Positions 47,125 through 55,609 of a DNA stretch of 61,313 nt are shown here, piece by piece. The notes below the pieces were generated by a model. That model was not told the origin of the DNA. It saw nothing but the letters and a program-made list of their open reading frames with translations, and did not search any database. Position 1 is the stretch's first letter. Each line of letters begins with the position of its first letter. This DNA is from a virus. The position numbers and the translations under genes are program-made. The stretch spans positions 1 to 61,313 of the IMG/VR virus record IMGVR_UViG_3300005099_000009. One strand, given 5' to 3'.

Positions 47125-49527
47125 GTGGAGGAGAAAGAGCAGCAGAGGGGCAACGCGCTCCTCAACGCCGCCAAGCGGGCGCTCAAGTTGATGGCCGACG
47201 GCCTCGCCGCGCTGGAGGAGGACGCCGACAAGGCCAAGGGCCTCTTCGAGAAGGCGGGCGACGTGCTGGCCGCGGCCTTGGGCTACCCCTCGCCCGAGGC
47301 CCAAGAGGAGATGGCCGAGGCGCTGCGGAAGGCGCTCCAGGGCGTGATGGACGCGCTCAACCGCAAGGACTACGCCAAGGCCAAGGACCTCTTGGAGAAG
47401 CTGTTGGGGCAGTACTACGGCTACTCGTACGGCTATCCCTATGCCAAGCCGAAGGAGGGCGAGGAGGCCGAGGGCGGCGAGAGTGAGCCCGGCAAGGTGA
47501 CCGAGACCGTGCGGGCCTTCGAGGCCATGCGCAAGGAGGGTAAGGTCTGGGAGGTCACCATCATCCGGGCGGGGCTCTCGCTCAACAACAACTACTACCC
47601 GCCCGAGGTGCTGCAGGAGGCCGCGCCGCTTTTCGAGGGGGTCAAGGTCTTCGACAGCCACCTGAACGACGAGGAGTGGCGCGCCCGCCGACAGCGCAAG
47701 GTCAAGGAGGAGTACCTGGGCTGGATTGACCAGGTGCGCTTCGACGAGGCGGCCCAGGCGCTCAGGGGCCTGTTCCACGTGGTTGACCCAATCCTGCGGG
47801 AGAAGATGAAGAGCGTCTGGGAAGCCGGTCGGCGGGACGAGTTCGGCTTCTCCATTGACGCGGGCGTGGACGCCGAGCCGCGTCTGGTGGAGAACCAGCG
47901 CGTCAACTTCATCAAGAAGATTTTGGCCGTCAACAGCGTGGACGTCGTCTTCGACCCCGCGGCTGGCGGCAGGATGGAGCGCATGGTAGAGAACAAGGCA
48001 AAGGAGGTGAAGGAGATGACCAAGGATGAGCTTCTGGAGGCGCTCAAGGAGCTCTCGGACGAGGAGCGGAAAGAGCTTCTGGAGGGCTTGACGCCCGCCG
48101 AGGAGGAGGCCGAGGCCGGGGAGGCCGAGCCGCAGGCGGAGGAGGCGGAGGCCGAGGCCCAAGCCGAGGCGGAGACCCAAGAGGAGGCCGGGGAGGCCGA
48201 GGCGGAAGAGGAGCAGCCCGTGACGGAGGAGCTGGAGCTGCGCCTTTACCGGCTGGAGCTCAAGGAGGAGCTGGCCGAGAGCGGCTTGCCCAAGGCGGCC
48301 CGCGACTTCCTCTGGGAGCAGTTCAGCGGCAGGCCCTGGCCCATGGAGGAGGTGCGCAAGGCCATCGAGGGCCAGCGGCAGGTGCTGTCGAGCGTGACCC
48401 AGGCGGGCCAGGTGAGGGGCATGGGCGGCCTGCGGATCACGGCCAGGCCGGTCATCGAGCTCGACGGCTTCCAGCTCGCCCTGGAGCGGATGCTGGGCGT
48501 GCTGGACGAGGACCAGAGGGGCAAGGCGCCCAAGATCTACAGCCTGCGGGAGTGGTACGTGGCCCTCACCGGCGACGACCAGTTCCTGGGCGTGGTCGCT
48601 CCTGAGCGCGTGACCGAGGCCAACGTGACGACGAGCTCCGTCACCAGCATCGTCAAGAACGTGCTGAACAAGCGCATCCTCAAGCAGTGGGAGACGCTGG
48701 AGAGCAAGCGCTGGTGGGAGCCCATCGTGACCCACTACGACGAGGACACCATCAACGACGTCACGGTCTATCAGACTTACGGCATCGGCGCGCTCGACAC
48801 CGTGAACGAGGGGGCGGCCTATACCGAGGTGAGCTGGGGCGATTACGAGGAGACGGCGAGCTTTTCGAAGAAGGGCAACTACATCGGCATCACGCTGGAG
48901 ACCTTCATGAGGGATAACCTCAACGCCCTGCGGCGCATTCCCGACGCCCTGACCCGCGCCTTCTTGTACACCGTGAGCGACCTGGTGAGCACGGTGTTTA
49001 CCTCGAATAGCGGGGAGGGCGTGACGCTGGGGACCACGAGCCGCCACCTGTGCAACAGCACGGACGGCAACCTCGGCTCCAGCGCGTTGAGCTACGCCGC
49101 CTTCGACGCCGCGCAGACCGCCCTGGCGAAGCTGACCGAGGCCGGCAGCGGCAGGCGGCTGGGCATCTACGCCAAGTACCTGTTGGTGCCCATTGACCTG
49201 CGGTCCACGGCCTACCAGATCAGGGACAGCGAACGCGATCCGGACAACGCCGAGAATGGCGTAAACGTTTGGCGCGGCCAGTTCGAGGTCATCGTCGTCC
49301 CGCAGTGGACGGACACCAACAACTGGTACCTGATCGTTGACCCGAAAGACATGCCCATCATCGGCCTGCACTGGTACCGCGGCCAAAGGACGCCTCAGCT
49401 CTTCCAGGCCGAGAACGAGACCACCGGGGCGCTCTTTACAAATGACGAAATAAGGTACAAGGTACGCTTCTGGGTGGCTCGCTCGGTGGCGGACTACCGG
49501 GGCGTCTACGGCAGCGTGGTGAGCTAA
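47125..49527 (+). CDS. Fused prohead protease-scaffold-major capsid protein
   Basis: About 800 residues from GTG 47125 with AAAGGAGGTGAG upstream. Residues 1-120: helical and Tyr-rich leader. 135-300: prohead protease, with NNNYYPPEVLQEAAPLF, VKVFDSHL (His) and FGFSIDAG (Ser). 300-385: Glu/Ala-rich scaffold (EEAEAEAQAEAETQEEAG). 430-800: HK97-fold capsid (SVTSIVKNVLNKRILKQW, ETASFSKKGNYIGITLETF). Self-cleavage would release the capsid domain. One gene thus replaces the usual three. Confidence 0.85.
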   Translation: MEEKEQQRGNALLNAAKRALKLMADGLAALEEDADKAKGLFEKAGDVLAAALGYPSPEAQEEMAEALRKALQGVMDALNRKDYAKAKDLLEKLLGQYYGYSYGYPYAKPKEGEEAEGGESEPGKVTETVRAFEAMRKEGKVWEVTIIRAGLSLNNNYYPPEVLQEAAPLFEGVKVFDSHLNDEEWRARRQRKVKEEYLGWIDQVRFDEAAQALRGLFHVVDPILREKMKSVWEAGRRDEFGFSIDAGVDAEPRLVENQRVNFIKKILAVNSVDVVFDPAAGGRMERMVENKAKEVKEMTKDELLEALKELSDEERKELLEGLTPAEEEAEAGEAEPQAEEAEAEAQAEAETQEEAGEAEAEEEQPVTEELELRLYRLELKEELAESGLPKAARDFLWEQFSGRPWPMEEVRKAIEGQRQVLSSVTQAGQVRGMGGLRITARPVIELDGFQLALERMLGVLDEDQRGKAPKIYSLREWYVALTGDDQFLGVVAPERVTEANVTTSSVTSIVKNVLNKRILKQWETLESKRWWEPIVTHYDEDTINDVTVYQTYGIGALDTVNEGAAYTEVSWGDYEETASFSKKGNYIGITLETFMRDNLNALRRIPDALTRAFLYTVSDLVSTVFTSNSGEGVTLGTTSRHLCNSTDGNLGSSALSYAAFDAAQTALAKLTEAGSGRRLGIYAKYLLVPIDLRSTAYQIRDSERDPDNAENGVNVWRGQFEVIVVPQWTDTNNWYLIVDPKDMPIIGLHWYRGQRTPQLFQAENETTGALFTNDEIRYKVRFWVARSVADYRGVYGSVVS

Positions 49528-49537
49528 GAAGACTGAC

Positions 49538-49587
49538 GGCGGAAGGGCTTTGAAGCCTGCCTGATAGGTTTCCGCCTTTCCCTCTTT
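49538..49587 (+). terminator. Hairpin after capsid gene
   Basis: GGCGGAA (49538-49544) pairs with TTCCGCC (49570-49576), enclosing GGCTT-TG-AAGCC, then TTTCCCTCTTT. Good intrinsic-terminator or partial-terminator candidate between capsid and decoration genes. Confidence 0.6.
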
Positions 49588-49611
49588 AAATGATTGAAGG
49601 GAGGTTGCAAT

Positions 49612-50262
49612 ATGGGCACGACTAGGTGGAAGAGCAAGCTCAAGTTCAACGGCAGCGCCTGGTGTCCCGACGACACCTACCTTTACTTCGGCGACGACAA
49701 CGACGTCTCGGTTACTTGGGACGGGACGAACCTCATCGTGGCCGCCGCCGCGGACGACACCCTCATCGAGATCGGCGACGCAGCGGCCACTCAAAAGTCG
49801 TTCGACGTGAAGATTTACGGCGACGGGGCCAACGGCGCCGACTACCTGCATTGGGATGCCTCGGCCAACGAGCTCAAGCTGGTAGGCGACGCGAACATCG
49901 TTCGGGAGGAGTCGGCGAGCCAGGCCGTGTTCCAGAGCCGGGCCACGGTGAGCTACACCGATACGTCGGCCAAGACGCTGTTCACCATCCCGGCGGGGGC
50001 CGACATCATCGGGATAATCGTTGATGTCACCACGGCCTTCAACGACAGCGGCACCGACCTCTTGGACATCGGCACCAGCTCGGACGGCGACTACTTCAAG
50101 AACGACTTGGACGTGAGCTCGGTCGGGCAGACCATGACCGGTTGGAGCCACTTGGGGGACGTGGGCTCTAGCGACATCACGGTGACGGCGACCTATACAG
50201 GCCAGAACGGCGACGCCAGCGCGGGCCAAGCGACCGTCATCTTCCTGTGGACGGTGAGCTAG
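49612..50262 (+). CDS. Putative head decoration/fibre protein
   Basis: 216 residues, GAAGGGAGG upstream. Gly/Asp/Thr-rich beta protein; residues 20-105 resemble a fibre-shaft module (YLYFGDDNDVSVTWDGTNLIV, FDVKIYGDGANGADYLHWDA), then an Ig-like part. Directly after the capsid gene, so head decoration is likely, by position. Confidence 0.65.
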   Translation: MGTTRWKSKLKFNGSAWCPDDTYLYFGDDNDVSVTWDGTNLIVAAAADDTLIEIGDAAATQKSFDVKIYGDGANGADYLHWDASANELKLVGDANIVREESASQAVFQSRATVSYTDTSAKTLFTIPAGADIIGIIVDVTTAFNDSGTDLLDIGTSSDGDYFKNDLDVSSVGQTMTGWSHLGDVGSSDITVTATYTGQNGDASAGQATVIFLWTVS

Positions 50263-50263
50263 C

Positions 50264-50485
50264 ATGGCTGACTTGGAGCGCAGGCTGGCCGAGGTGCGAG
50301 CCGCGCTTCTCCGGGCGCGGGCCAAGCTCCAGCGCTTGGAGGAGCTGCGCGACCAGGCCGAGTACGAGGTGGGCTACTTGGAGGGCCAAGTAGCGCTTCT
50401 GGAAGAACTGACTCAAGAGGAGGAAAGCGATGCAGGAGAAGGCAGTGATCTACACTTTCCACGCGCCGGGGACGATGAGCGCTGA
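50264..50485 (+). CDS. Small coiled-coil protein
   Basis: 73 residues, nearly all coiled coil (LERRLAEVRAALLRARAKLQ...). Starts two bases after the previous stop. The last 56 bases overlap the next gene in another frame. Confidence 0.5.
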   Translation: MADLERRLAEVRAALLRARAKLQRLEELRDQAEYEVGYLEGQVALLEELTQEEESDAGEGSDLHFPRAGDDER

Positions 50486-50786
50486 CCTCGACATCCGCTT
50501 CAAGCTCCCCTTCGGCGCGACCCTGATCCACGTAAGCGCGGTAGGCAGCAACAGCAACGACGCCACCATTAAGGTCGGCACAAGCTCGGATGACGACGCC
50601 GCCATGACGGCTAAGTCGTTCGGCGACAGCGGTACGCCCGCCGAGTATGACGAGGACGACTTCGTCGGCTCCGAGTTTTACCACTTCGACGACGGCGACA
50701 CCGTGGTCGTCACGATAGACTACGACGGCAATAGTGGCACGGCGGTGGACGACCCCACCGTGGTTCTCACTTTCCTGACCGGCTAG
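50430..50786 (+). CDS. Putative virion protein
   Basis: 118 residues, GAGGAAAGCG before ATG. Asp/Gly-rich beta protein (SADLDIRFKLPFGATLIHVSA, IKVGTSSDDDAAM), sharing the KVGTSSD segment with the C-terminal part of the 49612 product, so the two are probably related decoration proteins. Confidence 0.6.
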   Translation: MQEKAVIYTFHAPGTMSADLDIRFKLPFGATLIHVSAVGSNSNDATIKVGTSSDDDAAMTAKSFGDSGTPAEYDEDDFVGSEFYHFDDGDTVVVTIDYDGNSGTAVDDPTVVLTFLTG

Positions 50787-50872
50787 TCCGGCTGCGCGAG
50801 GCGCGTATAGCGGCGCAGTCTCGACGGGCGAACCGCGCCTCATAGCCCGTCACTCGCAGCTGGGAGGTTGCC

Positions 50873-51253
50873 ATGGACCTGGTGAAGCTCGCCGTCGCCA
50901 CTACGGGGTCGGACGGGTCGGCCACGGGCAGCGCCACCTCGGTGATGGTATCGGGCGTGATTTATGCTATCTACTTGGACTACCACGCCTCTGCTCCGGC
51001 CACCACGGACGTGACGCTGCGCATGGCGGGGACGCCTTATGAGAGCATCCTCAGCATCTCGAACAGCAACTCGGACGGCTGGTACTACCCACGCCGGCAG
51101 GTCTGCGGCGCGGACGGGACGGGCCTGACCTACGACGGCACCCACGCCGTGGCCGAGCCCTTCGTGGTGCACGACCGGCTGACGCTCAGCGTGGCGGGAT
51201 GCAACGCCCTCAGCCCGGCGGTGACGGCCTACATTTACGTCAAGAGGTGCTAA
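50873..51253 (+). CDS. Putative virion protein
   Basis: 126 residues, GGGAGGTTGCC before ATG. Ser/Thr/Gly/Tyr-rich. Beta-type pattern (VMVSGVIYAIYLDYHASA). Structural by context; not recognised. Confidence 0.6.
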   Translation: MDLVKLAVATTGSDGSATGSATSVMVSGVIYAIYLDYHASAPATTDVTLRMAGTPYESILSISNSNSDGWYYPRRQVCGADGTGLTYDGTHAVAEPFVVHDRLTLSVAGCNALSPAVTAYIYVKRC

Positions 51254-51964
51254 ATGTCCATCGCCTTGACGACCTTCCGGGCCACGGTCGCCAACCTGAT
51301 ACAGGACTCGGAGGGCATACTCTCCAACGACCAGATCGACGAGCAAATCAAGAACGCCCTCGCCAAGTACAGCCGCGAGAAGCCGGACGAGGTGGTGGCC
51401 GAGTTCTCCGGCGACGGCGGCAAGTACTACTCCGTCGCCAGCAAGCTGAGCCGCTGGGAGGACGGCTTCTCCGTCGTCCTAAGGGTGGAGTATCCCGCGG
51501 CGGACGTCTCCGGCGACGAGGAGCCGCAGATGCTCGAGGACAACGAGTGGACGGTCTTCGAGGACGCCAATGGCAAGTGGCTCTACTTCCCCAACTACTC
51601 TCCTAAATCTACGGAGAACGTCCGAGTGTGGTACACCGCGCCCTACCAGTTCAGCGGCTCGCCGGAGGCTGTGGACGTGCCCTCCGAGGACTTCTACGCC
51701 ATCTGCGAGCTGGCGGCCTCGCTCTGCTGCTGGCTCTTGGCCTCCTACTGCGTGCAGAAGAAGTTCGACTTCGAGGCCGACGGCCAGCGGGTCAAGCGCG
51801 GCGAGATGGCGAAGATGTACCGCGACCTGGCCCAGCGCTACGAGGCCAGCTACCGCAAGCACCTCAAGCTGCAGGAGGGCTTGAGCCCCGGCGCGGCCAC
51901 CGCCGACTGGGACGTGACGCCGCGCGGCTTGGAGTACCTGTTTCACCCGTCCTGGAGGAGGTAA
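51254..51964 (+). CDS. Head-tail connector (adaptor) protein
   Basis: 236 residues. Helical N-terminus (LTTFRATVANLIQDSEGILSNDQIDEQIKNALAKYSREKPDEV) and central DVPSEDFYAICELAASLCCWLLASYCVQKK resemble the gp6/gp15-like adaptors that extend the portal channel. Ends one base into the next start (TAATG). Confidence 0.7.
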   Translation: MSIALTTFRATVANLIQDSEGILSNDQIDEQIKNALAKYSREKPDEVVAEFSGDGGKYYSVASKLSRWEDGFSVVLRVEYPAADVSGDEEPQMLEDNEWTVFEDANGKWLYFPNYSPKSTENVRVWYTAPYQFSGSPEAVDVPSEDFYAICELAASLCCWLLASYCVQKKFDFEADGQRVKRGEMAKMYRDLAQRYEASYRKHLKLQEGLSPGAATADWDVTPRGLEYLFHPSWRR

Positions 51965-52329
51965 TGGCGCTGACCGCTTCGGAGCTGTCGAGCATGAGGG
52001 AGGCGGTCGAGGACCTGCTTCCCGACACCTGCGTCATACAGAGCCGATCTTGGCAAAGCGACGGGATGGGGGGCGGCTCTTACATTTGGACGGACGCCTA
52101 CACCGACGTGCCCTGCCGCTTGGCCCCGCGCCGCTTTCGGGAGAGGGAGGCGGTCGTGGGCGACAAGCTCAGTGTGCACAGCTTCTGGGTGCTGACGCTC
52201 CCCCACGACCAGGAGATTGACGAGACGATGCGGGTTGTCGTGGGCGGCGAGACCTACGAAGTGGTCAGCGTCAACCGGGCCCAGAGCGAGCGCGTGGCGG
52301 TGAGGGCCGACTTGGTGAAGGTCAGTTAA
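51964..52329 (+). CDS. Head closure (stopper) protein
   Basis: 121 residues from ATG 51964 (CTGGAGGAGGTA upstream). Beta-barrel pattern of SPP1 gp16-like stoppers: PDTCVIQSRSWQSDGMGGGSYIWTDAYTDVPCRLAP, and GETYEVVSVNRAQ near the end. It plugs the connector after packaging. Confidence 0.75.
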   Translation: MALTASELSSMREAVEDLLPDTCVIQSRSWQSDGMGGGSYIWTDAYTDVPCRLAPRRFREREAVVGDKLSVHSFWVLTLPHDQEIDETMRVVVGGETYEVVSVNRAQSERVAVRADLVKVS

Positions 52330-52385
52330 TCTGTGCGGAGATTGTTACTTAATTGGCAACTTTCTGCAACGAAAGTAGGAGCGAG

Positions 52386-53552
52386 ATGTCCTTAAGGCTG
52401 CTCTTCATGGCGAATTCGCCGTGGTGCCCCACGGGCTACGGCGTGCAGGGCAAGCACATCGTGCGGGGCTTCCGCAAGCTGGGGCACGAGGTGGCCTACT
52501 TCAGCTTCTACGGCCTCCAGGGGGCGAAGCTGGAGGTCAACGGCCTCACGATGTATCCCTTGGCCTACTCCCAGTGGGGCGACGACGTCGTGCGGGCCCA
52601 CATGGACGACTTCCGGGCCGACGCGCTCATCACCCTGCTCGACATCTGGGTGCTGCCGGAGCGGTTCTTCGAGCAGGCCCGGCCGCTCTGCCCCTGGTTC
52701 CCCGTAGACCAGTATCCTGCCCCGCCGCTTATAGTGCGGAACGCCAAGCGCTGCTACCGGCCCATCGTCTACAGCCGCTTTGCCCGGAGGGCCATGGCCG
52801 AGCAGGGCGTGGAGTGCGCCTACATCCCGCACGGCGTGGACACGAAGGTCTTTAGCCCCGGCGACAAGCTGGAGGCCCGCAAGAGATTGGGCCTGCCGGA
52901 GGACGCCTTCGTCATCGCCATGGTGGCGGCCAACAAGGGCTACCCCAGCCGGAAGGCCTTGCCGGAGGCGCTGCTCGCCTTCCGGCGCTTCCGCGAGAGG
53001 CACAAGGACGCGGTGATTTACCTCCACACCCTGGCGGGCGACCAGATGGGCGGCGTGGACTTGGTGGCCGTCGCCGAAAGTCTAGGGCTCCCGCCCAGCG
53101 CGGTGCGCTTCGTCGACCAGTACCGCTACACGTGCGGCCTGCCCGCGAGCTACGTGGCGGACGTGTACCGGGCGGCCAACTTGCTCCACGCGGCCAGCTA
53201 CGGCGAGGGCTTCGGCCTACCCCTAATCGAGGCTCAGGCTTGCGGGACGCGGGTGGTGACGGCCGCTTGGAGCTCCATGCCGGAGCTCACCTTCGACGGG
53301 ATAGCCACCGAGCCCGCCCAGCGCTTCTGGACGCCGCTCAACTCGTGGGCGGCCGTGCCCTCGGTGGACGCCATCGTGGAGGCGTGGGAGGCGATCTACC
53401 GGGGCGGGCTGGGCGACCCTTGGGCGCCCAGCGAGAGGGCCGTGCGGGCGGCCCAAGCTTATGACTGGGACAGGGTGATGGACGAGTACTGGCGTCCCTT
53501 CTTGGACGACTTGGAAAAGAGGCTGATCGCCGATGGACTTAAGCGGAGCTGA
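52386..53552 (+). CDS. GT4-type glycosyltransferase
   Basis: 388 residues from ATG 52386 (TAGGAGCGAG upstream). GT-B fold: N-terminal MANSPWCPTGYGVQGKHIVRGF; C-terminal donor-site motifs VAANKGYPSRKALPEAL, FGLPLIEAQACGTRVV with the EGFGLPLIEA Glu pair. Transfers a sugar from a nucleotide donor. It lies among connector genes with a methyltransferase and a second glycosyltransferase; the acceptor could be a capsid/tail protein or modified DNA base. Confidence 0.8.
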   Translation: MSLRLLFMANSPWCPTGYGVQGKHIVRGFRKLGHEVAYFSFYGLQGAKLEVNGLTMYPLAYSQWGDDVVRAHMDDFRADALITLLDIWVLPERFFEQARPLCPWFPVDQYPAPPLIVRNAKRCYRPIVYSRFARRAMAEQGVECAYIPHGVDTKVFSPGDKLEARKRLGLPEDAFVIAMVAANKGYPSRKALPEALLAFRRFRERHKDAVIYLHTLAGDQMGGVDLVAVAESLGLPPSAVRFVDQYRYTCGLPASYVADVYRAANLLHAASYGEGFGLPLIEAQACGTRVVTAAWSSMPELTFDGIATEPAQRFWTPLNSWAAVPSVDAIVEAWEAIYRGGLGDPWAPSERAVRAAQAYDWDRVMDEYWRPFLDDLEKRLIADGLKRS

Positions 53553-54201
53553 GTGCCGGGCCCTGCGGATCGGGAAGGTGCCCAGCCCCAAGCAATTACG
53601 GGCCTTCTACAACGCCATCGCCAAGGAGCCCGGCTACCAGGAGGCGATGTGCCGCGAGCCCCACCAGAAGGCGCGGCTGGCTCGCATCAAGGAGCTTTTG
53701 ACCGTCATCCTGCCCTTCGCGCCGAGGGTGCTGGAGTGGGGCTGCGCGGACGGGCTGCTGACGCGCTGGCTGGCGGAGCGCGCCGACTGGGTGGTGGCCA
53801 TAGACTGGGCCAGGCCCTGCATCGAGCGCTGCCGGAAGCTGGGGCTGAGGAACGTGGGGTGGTTCTGCGGCTCGCTGGAGGCTTATGAGAGGAAGGCGTT
53901 GGCCGAGGAGTACGACGGCTTCGACTTGGCGGTGGCGAGCCAAGTCTTGGAGCACTGCCTCGACCCCGTGGCCGAGGTGAGGAGGCTGGCTAGGCTGGCG
54001 GGCGGGATACTCGCCAGCGTGCCCATCGCCGAGGAGCCCAACCCGGACGCCTTCAGCTTGGAGGCGCGCCGCAACCCCAAGAAGCCGGGCGACGGCAGCG
54101 GCCACATCTGGTGCTTCCGGCCCGACACGTTCAGGGCGCTGTTCAGGGAGGTCTGGTGGTACGAGGACAACGGGATAGACGCCATCATCCTTGGAAGATG
54201 A
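53533..54201 (+). CDS. Class I SAM-dependent methyltransferase
   Basis: 222 residues overlapping the glycosyltransferase end by 20 bases. Motif I VLEWGCADGLLTRWLA, acidic DWA, VASQVLEHCLDP and GGILASVPI, typical of small-molecule or sugar methyltransferases. No DNA-methyltransferase motif (DPPY) is present. Likely finishes a glycan made by its neighbours. Confidence 0.75.
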   Translation: MDLSGAECRALRIGKVPSPKQLRAFYNAIAKEPGYQEAMCREPHQKARLARIKELLTVILPFAPRVLEWGCADGLLTRWLAERADWVVAIDWARPCIERCRKLGLRNVGWFCGSLEAYERKALAEEYDGFDLAVASQVLEHCLDPVAEVRRLARLAGGILASVPIAEEPNPDAFSLEARRNPKKPGDGSGHIWCFRPDTFRALFREVWWYEDNGIDAIILGR

Positions 54202-54202
54202 G

Positions 54203-55015
54203 ATGCGCATAGGCTGGCTGCACGACTGGCGGCTGGAGGAGAGGCCGGGCGGGGCCCAGCTCACCAACGAGCTCATGATACGGGCCGCGCCGCCCTGGGC
54301 GGAGGTGGTGCGTTGCTGGCCCGGCGGGATGAGGCCCGCCGACGCCTACATCCTCAACAACGTCAAGCGCTTCTCGCAGGAGGAGCTGGAGGCGGCCTGC
54401 TCCCGGCCTTACGTCAAGTACGAGCACGACTACTGGGACTGCCCGCAGCCTTGGCAGCGGGAGTGGATCGGGCCGGTCTACGCCGGGGCGCGGGGCGCGC
54501 TGTTCCTCTCGCCGCTGCACAGGGACAGCTTCTTGAGGCTGAGCGGGGTGCGGCCCAAGCGCATGGCCTGCGTGCCTTCGCCGATAGACGTGGAAACTTT
54601 CCGAGCCGCCCGGCGGAGAGCGGGCAAGCGGCGCGGCGTGGTCTGGCTGGGCGAGTTCCAGCCCCACAAGGGCGTGATGGAGGCTTGCCGCTGGGCGGCG
54701 CGCCACGAGCCGGTGGACTTCTACGGCTGGGGGCCGCTGAAGCCCTTCGGGCCGGGCGTGAGGTTCCTGGGGCGTTTGCCCTGCGAAAGGGTGCCCGGCG
54801 TTCTGGCGCGCTACGAGAAGCTGTTGTTCTTGCCCAGGTGGCCGGAGCCTTTCGGCAGGGTAGTGGCGGAGGCAAAGCTGGCGGGCTGCGAGCTAATCTG
54901 CAGCCCGAACGTGGGCGCTCTTTCTTGGGGCTGGAGGACGCTGGAGGAGTGGGAGGAGGGCGTGGGCGAGGCCCCACAGCGCTTCTGGCAGGTCATGAAG
55001 GAATGGCTGTCCTGA
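54203..55015 (+). CDS. Second GT-B glycosyltransferase-like protein
   Basis: 270 residues from ATG 54203 (GGAAGATGAG upstream). WLHDWRLEERPGGAQLTNELM opening, then VVWLGEFQPHKGVMEA and PEPFGRVVAEAKLAGCEL, the donor-site glutamates of GT4. Shorter than the 52386 product. Part of the three-gene glycosylation insert between head closure and tail-completion genes. Confidence 0.75.
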   Translation: MRIGWLHDWRLEERPGGAQLTNELMIRAAPPWAEVVRCWPGGMRPADAYILNNVKRFSQEELEAACSRPYVKYEHDYWDCPQPWQREWIGPVYAGARGALFLSPLHRDSFLRLSGVRPKRMACVPSPIDVETFRAARRRAGKRRGVVWLGEFQPHKGVMEACRWAARHEPVDFYGWGPLKPFGPGVRFLGRLPCERVPGVLARYEKLLFLPRWPEPFGRVVAEAKLAGCELICSPNVGALSWGWRTLEEWEEGVGEAPQRFWQVMKEWLS

Positions 55016-55308
55016 AGGAGCTGAGGCGGTTCTTGGCTTGGCTGGACGCTCGCATGGCGCGGGAGCGCGACGCCGACGTGGTCGCCGCGTTGAGCGAGGT
55101 CTACGCCTGGCTGGCGAGGCTGATCTATGAGGCGCAACTGGAGCAAGCACAGGGTCAAGGTCGAGCTCGACTTGGGCAAGCTGAGGCAGGTGAAGGGCGC
55201 GGCGAGGGAGCTCGTCGCCGAGCGCCTGGAGGAGGGCGCGGAGCGCATAAAGCAGGGGGCCAGGCGCCTCTGCCCCAAGCGCACGGGCCGCACGGCGCGC
55301 TCCATTGA
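55003..55308 (+). CDS. Possible small overlapping protein
   Basis: 101 residues from ATG 55003, overlapping the stop of the previous gene. First 50 residues are a good amphipathic helix (VLKELRRFLAWLDARM to YAWLARLIYEAQLEQ); the rest is Gly/Arg-rich because it reads the next gene out of frame. Probably a short real gene; its true extent is unclear. Confidence 0.4.
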   Translation: MAVLKELRRFLAWLDARMARERDADVVAALSEVYAWLARLIYEAQLEQAQGQGRARLGQAEAGEGRGEGARRRAPGGGRGAHKAGGQAPLPQAHGPHGALH

Positions 55309-55501
55309 CAAGATCAGGGAGGGCGATCTTAGCTGGGTCGTAACGCATGGCGTCGGCGATCCCGAGCGTGGCCCCATCGGCATGTTCTTGGAGCTGGGTA
55401 CGCGCCGCATGGCTCCCCGGCCCCACTTGGTTCCCGCCCTTGAAGCCGAGAAGCCGGAGCTAATCAAGGACATTGAGACGGTGTTCGAGATGATGCGCTG
55501 A
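55127..55501 (+). CDS. Tail completion protein (HK97 gp10-like)
   Basis: 124 residues. VKVELDLGKLRQVKGAARELVAERLEEGAERIKQGARRLCPKRTGRTARSI and FLELGTRRMAPRPHLVPALE are the HK97-gp10 signature, including RTGR and the PRPHL-type end. It joins head closure to tail terminator. Its stop codon overlaps the first base of a tRNA. Confidence 0.85.
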   Translation: MRRNWSKHRVKVELDLGKLRQVKGAARELVAERLEEGAERIKQGARRLCPKRTGRTARSIDKIREGDLSWVVTHGVGDPERGPIGMFLELGTRRMAPRPHLVPALEAEKPELIKDIETVFEMMR

Positions 55502-55573
55502 GGGCGTAGCTCAATCCGGCAGAGCGCCGGTCTCCAAAACCGGCGGTTGCAGGTTCGAGTCCTGCCGCCCTTG
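55500..55573 (+). tRNA. tRNA-Trp (CCA)
   Basis: Full cloverleaf: acceptor GAGGGCG/CGCCCTT with one G-U, D-arm GCTC/GAGC, anticodon stem CCGGT/ACCGG with loop CTCCAAA (anticodon CCA at 55534-55536), five-base variable loop, T-arm GCAGG-TTCGAGT-CCTGC, discriminator G. The terminal CCA is not encoded. It sits in the connector cluster with one-base overlap to the gp10-like gene. Confidence 0.95.
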
Positions 55574-55609
55574 CTCATCGAATCCAAAGAGTGTAGGGAG
55601 GCTAAAGCA

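Noticed and set aside
46981-50325. 1114-codon open frame on the minus strand opposite the capsid gene
   Set aside because: GC-rich third positions leave the antisense strand open. The plus strand has clear protease-capsid motifs, ribosome site and gene order; the antisense product is Leu/Arg/Val/His-rich and has no recognisable domain.
55500-55573. tRNA as an amber suppressor for the broken regulator
   Set aside because: The anticodon is CCA (normal Trp), not CUA.
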